Part shown: positions 60,734-64,000 of the stretch, piece after piece | How the letters are laid out: every line of letters starts with the position of its first letter | Numbering within the stretch: position 1 is the first letter of the stretch | NCBI RefSeq assembly: GCF_006965485.1 | Contig: NZ_CP041360.1 | Span: 6,490,501 to 6,554,500, forward strand | Origin: Spirosoma sp. KCTC 42546 | Lineage (GTDB): Bacteria; Bacteroidota; Bacteroidia; Cytophagales; Spirosomataceae | DNA: 64,000 bases | Direction: 5' to 3' | Program-made: the position numbers and the translations under genes | The notes under the pieces: model-generated | What the model was told of the DNA's origin: nothing | The model's input: the letters and a program-made list of their open reading frames with translations, nothing else | The model's database searches: none

Positions 60734-61774
60734 TTAATTCTTATTGAGCCCCCGGTAAAACTCCAGTCCCCGGCGCATTTCGGAAGGTGTAACGAGTACA
60801 TCAAAGGCACAGCTACCCGGCCCATCGAGCAGGGACATCCGCACCTCCCGGCCACGATTCTTTTTGTCTTGTAAGGTTAATGCCAGAATGGGTTCAATGT
60901 CGTCATCTACTAGTCGCACATTACCATATACGGAAAATATGTACTCTTCGGTTGCGTTCAGCAGTTCCTGATCGATCTTTTTTTTCTGAAAGGCAATAAA
61001 CGCTTCAGCTACCATGCCTACCGCAATTGCTTCGCCATGCAAAAGCCGCTTCCGATGCTGGGTTAAAAAGTACGTTTCGACGGCGTGGCCCAACGTATGA
61101 CCAAAATTCAGGATCTTACGTAATCCTTTCTCGGTCGGGTCTTCGGCCACCACCCGTTGTTTAATGGCTACGGAATGCGCTACCAAAGCTGGCCAGTCCT
61201 GCTCATCCAGGTCACGCCGACGGATTTCATCCCACATACCGGCATCGGCAATCAAACAATGCTTAATGATTTCGGCAAACCCGGACCGGAGTTCACGCTC
61301 GGGTAGTGTTGTCAGAAAAGAAGGGTCGATCAGCACCGTGTTGGGCTGTTGAAATACGCCTATATGGTTTTTGTAGCCTCGGAAGTCAATACCCAGTTTA
61401 CCACCTACGCTGGCATCTACCTGAGCGAGTAGTGTAGTTGGCAGCTGTGCAAAGGCAATACCACGCTTGTAGGTAGCTGCACAAAAGCCCCCCATATCGC
61501 CAATAACACCACCACCAAGATTCAGCACTAGTGAATGTCGATCAAAGTTAGCCCGAGTCAGCGCATCCCAGATCAACTCACAGGTGGCAATGTGTTTTTG
61601 CTCCTCACCCGCCTTAATCCGAACAAGTGTATGCTTCGGCAACATGGGTTTTAATTCCGGATAGCAAAACCGGAAGGTGTGATTATCGGCGATGACGGCG
61701 ATGGCCGAGAAGTCGTAAGAATCCAGAAAAGCAGGTAGGCTTTCGGTAATAGGGGCGATGGTTACTGTTGACAT
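60734..61774 (-). CDS. aroB: 3-dehydroquinate synthase
   Basis: 346 residues from the ATG at 61774; the frame continues upstream without family match. NAD-binding motif NLGGGVIGDMGGFCAATY is near residues 90-107, with PTTLLAQVDASVGGKLGIDF next. The zinc-binding region includes FAEIIKHCLIAD and the two histidines in LNFGHTLGHAVETYF and LLHGEAIAVGMV. It makes 3-dehydroquinate from DAHP, the second step of the shikimate pathway. Length fits the family. It is a core gene, so it marks the border of the accessory gasdermin locus. Confidence 0.95.
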   Translation of the reverse strand: MSTVTIAPITESLPAFLDSYDFSAIAVIADNHTFRFCYPELKPMLPKHTLVRIKAGEEQKHIATCELIWDALTRANFDRHSLVLNLGGGVIGDMGGFCAATYKRGIAFAQLPTTLLAQVDASVGGKLGIDFRGYKNHIGVFQQPNTVLIDPSFLTTLPERELRSGFAEIIKHCLIADAGMWDEIRRRDLDEQDWPALVAHSVAIKQRVVAEDPTEKGLRKILNFGHTLGHAVETYFLTQHRKRLLHGEAIAVGMVAEAFIAFQKKKIDQELLNATEEYIFSVYGNVRLVDDDIEPILALTLQDKKNRGREVRMSLLDGPGSCAFDVLVTPSEMRRGLEFYRGLNKN

Positions 61775-61845
61775 ACTGTAAAAGTACGGCAGGGGCGGCT
61801 TGGGATAACGAGAGAACCAGAAGATTTTTTTCTGACCCGTACTAC

Positions 61846-61900
61846 AGCATCGAACGTTGCCAAACTGGACTGACAACACAGTTTAGCAACGTTCGATGCT
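61846..61900. repeat. 22-bp inverted repeat just downstream of the gasdermin gene
   Basis: AGCATCGAACGTTGCCAAAC (start of arm, 61846-61867) pairs with 61879-61900 with a single mismatch over an 11-nt loop. It begins 8 bp after the gasdermin stop codon. On the minus strand no T-run follows directly, but AGAAAAAAATC lies about 13 bp beyond. Confidence 0.65.
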
Positions 61901-61908
61901 GGCGTTCG

Positions 61909-62718
61909 CTACCAATCCAGATCGAGTAACGTTACGCCTTCTGAAAGGGATTCTTTTTCATACTCGGCGGGGGCTGTACTGAACATGGGCAACTTGCAGG
62001 CGGGTGGCATACCCACAATACGACCCGCTTCGTCAAGCTCAAACTTGAGGCAGGTGAAGGCAAAGGGCAGCGGAATTTCTCGCTTAAAACTAATCGTAGA
62101 TTGGGCAATTTCTTCCACCTTGAGGGTGGCACTGGCCTTGAACAGTTTTTCGATCTCGGCGGCTTTGCCCGAAAAATTGACCTTGTCTTCATCGGCTACG
62201 TGTATCCTGAAATTGTCGCTGGTAATGATGCTATCGACCACCAGCAAATCGGAGTTTTTAAAGAAACCGGCTGTAGCTGGGTTCCCTTTATCGATAGTTT
62301 GGTATTTCAGAGCATTTCCCAACAGGCCATTATCGAACGTGCATTTGTAAACGTTGCTGAAGCTAAACGATAGCGCAGTGGCTCCCTTCATGATGCTTTC
62401 GATGCCGCTGTTTACGCCAAATCCTTTCAGGAAATTATTAGCGATTTTGATACCCACATCCAACCCCGCGCTCCGACTCCGTACCCCCGACAAATCGGCC
62501 AGATACTCTTTTTTAACCTCCTCATCACCCACCAGAAACCGATCTGGGTGTGTTAGTAGCCTACGCAGTGTGCCGCGTGGGTGTAATTGTTTGTTCGTAC
62601 GCTCAATGACCAGTAAGGGTTTAACCTCGCCATTGGGTATGCGTAGGATTTCGGCTCGCAGCCAGTCTTTCAATACCGATACCAACGGGTCAACTTCTTT
62701 ACAAAATAAGCGTTCCAT
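61909..62718 (-). CDS. Bacterial gasdermin (pore-forming cell-death effector)
   Basis: 269 residues, the normal length for bacterial gasdermins. In order: C6 near the N-terminus (other bacterial gasdermins are palmitoylated at such a cysteine); VDPLVSVLKDWL; an IPNGEVKPLLVIE segment; LHPRGTLRRLL; LSGVRSRSAGLDVGIKIA and NNFLKGFGV; ALSFSFSNVYK; LLVVDSIITSDNFRIHV; then STISFKREIPLPFAFTCLKF. This series matches the twisted-sheet pore domain of bGSDM. The last 30 or so residues (from about 239) lie past the final strand and would be the inhibitory tail removed by a protease. It starts 5 bp after the stop of a TPR gene, so the two form an operon. The call rests on recalled family patterns, not a search. 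Confidence 0.88.
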   Translation of the reverse strand: MERLFCKEVDPLVSVLKDWLRAEILRIPNGEVKPLLVIERTNKQLHPRGTLRRLLTHPDRFLVGDEEVKKEYLADLSGVRSRSAGLDVGIKIANNFLKGFGVNSGIESIMKGATALSFSFSNVYKCTFDNGLLGNALKYQTIDKGNPATAGFFKNSDLLVVDSIITSDNFRIHVADEDKVNFSGKAAEIEKLFKASATLKVEEIAQSTISFKREIPLPFAFTCLKFELDEAGRIVGMPPACKLPMFSTAPAEYEKESLSEGVTLLDLDW

Positions 62719-62723
62719 CGAAT

Positions 62724-64000
62724 TTATTGGGGTTGGTCTTCCTGGTCTTCTTGTAATCGCGCCAAACTACGCAGAACAATCTGCTGGTTATGCTCATCCT
62801 CAAACTCCATCAAAATAGCCAGCGATTTCTGGTAATACTCTTTGGCCTGACTCCACTCCCGCTCCTCTTGAGCCACCATGCCCAACTGATGATAGGTACT
62901 CGCCTGACCGTATCGGTCATTAAACTCCATCAAAATAGCCAGCGATTTCTGGTAATACTCTTTGGCCTGACTCCACTCCCGCTCCTCTTCAGCCACCCGG
63001 CCCAACTGATGATAGGTACTCGCCTGACCGTATCGGTCATTAAACTCCATCAAAATAGCCAGCGATTTCTGGTAATACTCTTTGGCCTGACTCCACTCCC
63101 GCTCCTCTTGAGCCACCCGGCCCAACTGATGATAGGTACTCGCCTGACCGTATCGGTCATTAAACTCCATCTTAATAGCCAGCGATTTCTGGTAATACTC
63201 TTTGGCCTGACTCCACTCCCGCTCCTCTTGAGCCACCCGGCCCAACTGATGATAGGTTCTCGCCTGACCGTATCGGTCATTAAACTCCATCAAAATAGCC
63301 AGCGATTTCTGGTAATACTCTTTGGCCTGACTCCACTCCCGCTCCTCTTGAGCCACCATGCCCAACTGATGATAGGTACTCTCCTGACTATATCGGTCAT
63401 TAAACTCCATCTTAATAGCCAGCGATTTCTGGTAATACTCTTTGGCCTGACTCCACTCCCGCTCCTCTTCAGCCACCCGGCCCAACTGATGATAGGTACT
63501 CGCCTGACCGTATCGGTCATTAAACTCCATCAAAATAGCCAGCGATTTCTGGTAATACTCTTTGGCCTGACTCCACTCCCGCTCCTCTTGAGCCACCCGG
63601 CCCAACTGATGATAGGTACTCGCCTGACCGTATCGGTCATTAAACTCCATCAAAATAGCCAGCGATTTCTGGTAATACTCTTTGGCCTGACTCCACTCCC
63701 GCTCCTCTTGAGCCACCCGGCCCAACTGATGATAAAGGGGGGCAGAATACTTTTTAAGAGTTTCTGGAGAAAAACCTTGTAGATTATTATTGATAAGTAG
63801 AGCTTTTTTATAGGCTTCCTTAGCTTCAGCAACCCTTTTAATCAGTAAAAGTCTCGTTCCAACCTTATCCATTACTCCCGCAAACTCGTAGCCAATTTGG
63901 CCAACCAACATTTCTTTTGGATAACTTTCTATTTGAGCTAATATAGTTTGAGCTATTTGTAATCCTGATTGCTGGTCATTGTTGCTATCAGCGTACCTAG
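62724..64000 (-). CDS. TPR protein, C-terminal part only; probable activator or protease partner of the gasdermin
   Basis: The reading frame is open to the right edge of the window; an ATG at 63911 is internal. The first legible part (RYADSNNDQQSGLQIAQTI, then ESYPKEMLVGQIGYEFAGVM) is helical and may be the linker of a larger signalling protein. Eight 40-residue TPR units follow, each close to the phrase YHQLGRVAQEEREWSQAKEY plus YQKSLAIL(K)MEFNDRYGQ. The end is SLARLQEDQEDQPQ. TPR arrays of this kind sit behind caspase-like, trypsin-like, CHAT or NTPase domains in bacterial immune proteins. Gasdermin loci typically pair with such a protease. Nothing in the visible part is catalytic. Confidence 0.85.
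   Translation of the reverse strand, partial: RYADSNNDQQSGLQIAQTILAQIESYPKEMLVGQIGYEFAGVMDKVGTRLLLIKRVAEAKEAYKKALLINNNLQGFSPETLKKYSAPLYHQLGRVAQEEREWSQAKEYYQKSLAILMEFNDRYGQASTYHQLGRVAQEEREWSQAKEYYQKSLAILMEFNDRYGQASTYHQLGRVAEEEREWSQAKEYYQKSLAIKMEFNDRYSQESTYHQLGMVAQEEREWSQAKEYYQKSLAILMEFNDRYGQARTYHQLGRVAQEEREWSQAKEYYQKSLAIKMEFNDRYGQASTYHQLGRVAQEEREWSQAKEYYQKSLAILMEFNDRYGQASTYHQLGRVAEEEREWSQAKEYYQKSLAILMEFNDRYGQASTYHQLGMVAQEEREWSQAKEYYQKSLAILMEFEDEHNQQIVLRSLARLQEDQEDQPQ
62808..63734. repeat. Eight near-identical 120-bp tandem repeats encoding TPRs
   Basis: The block AGCGATTTCTGGTAATACTC recurs at 62821, 62941, 63061, 63181, 63301, 63421, 63541 and 63661, exactly 120 bp apart. Copies differ at only a few positions (CAAAAT/CTTAAT, TTGAGCC/TTCAGCC, CACCCGG/CACCATG). 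Both strands stay open through the array because 120 is a multiple of three. Confidence 0.97.

Noticed and set aside
62808..63734. CRISPR array
   Set aside because: The repeats are contiguous 120-bp coding units with no unique spacers, and they translate to TPRs.
62790..63782. 330-codon plus-strand frame through the 120-bp repeats
   Set aside because: It exists because the TPR repeat period is a multiple of three, so the opposite strand stays open too. It is a low-complexity leucine-rich translation with no start context or family resemblance.
63840..63911. ATG at 63911 as start of the TPR protein
   Set aside because: The frame stays open upstream to the window edge (RYADSNNDQQSGLQIAQTI), so the true start is outside the window.
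1..64000. tRNA, rRNA or riboswitch genes
   Set aside because: No cloverleaf, rRNA core or known riboswitch motif was recognised by eye in any intergenic gap; a covariance-model search would be needed to exclude small RNAs.

Overview
The window looks like chromosomal DNA of a Bacteroidota member of the order Cytophagales, most like Spirosoma and its relatives. This rests on two SusC/SusD outer-membrane pairs, an ECF sigma/FecR cascade feeding an STN-domain SusC, three proteins with type IX secretion tails, a GldA-type gliding ATPase, TAnnTTTG-like promoter elements and a near absence of classical ribosome-binding sites. I saw no rRNA, tRNA or CRISPR array.

Layout. 0-16.3 kb is a polysaccharide-utilisation locus: a GH78 alpha-L-rhamnosidase cut by the left edge, ECF sigma factor, FecR anti-sigma, SusC with STN signalling domain, SusD, a mutarotase-like secreted protein, a PQQ/cytochrome c dehydrogenase, a Tat-exported ManD-like enolase and an SGNH-TPR protein. 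16.4-17.2 kb holds the wreck of a two-component system. 17.5-22.3 kb is a second SusC/SusD pair, followed by an AraC regulator, MsrA, an MFS carrier, a Uma2 remnant, a ThuA protein and a T9SS type B protein. 28-31.3 kb has small housekeeping and accessory genes, including a very AT-rich gene with an RDQVYAH motif suggestive of a HEPN/AbiU2-type defence protein. 31.4-36.5 kb (sugar isomerase, two Gfo/Idh/MocA oxidoreductases, MFS carrier), 42.0-45.4 kb (a ThuA/sugar-dehydrogenase/PKD/cytochrome c fusion) and 48.2-50.0 kb (hydroxypyruvate-isomerase-like protein plus DUF1080 hydrolase) together suggest oxidative, 3-keto-sugar-type glycoside breakdown. 36.7-40.0 kb has a DUF1800/DUF1501 pair. 50-61.8 kb is mostly housekeeping (MoeB-rhodanese, flippase-like protein, toxin-antitoxin pair, heptose adenylyltransferase, zinc peptidase, amino-acid permease, GldA, AroB).

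The most notable system is at the right edge (61.9-64.0 kb, minus strand). A 269-residue protein has the full layout of a bacterial gasdermin, a pore-forming cell-death effector, with an N-terminal cysteine and a short C-terminal tail. Five bases upstream ends a large TPR protein, cut by the window, made of eight almost identical 120-bp repeats. In known systems the gasdermin partner is a protease that cuts off the inhibitory tail; the missing N-terminus of the TPR protein is where such a domain may lie.

A second theme is structural. At least eight intergenic gaps contain a foldback of about 75-160 bp that begins at or just after a stop codon. Its arms are built from short repeated words, and the words differ from locus to locus. 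These look like one architectural class with unrelated sequences. Shorter palindromic repeat families and several ordinary rho-independent terminators are also present.
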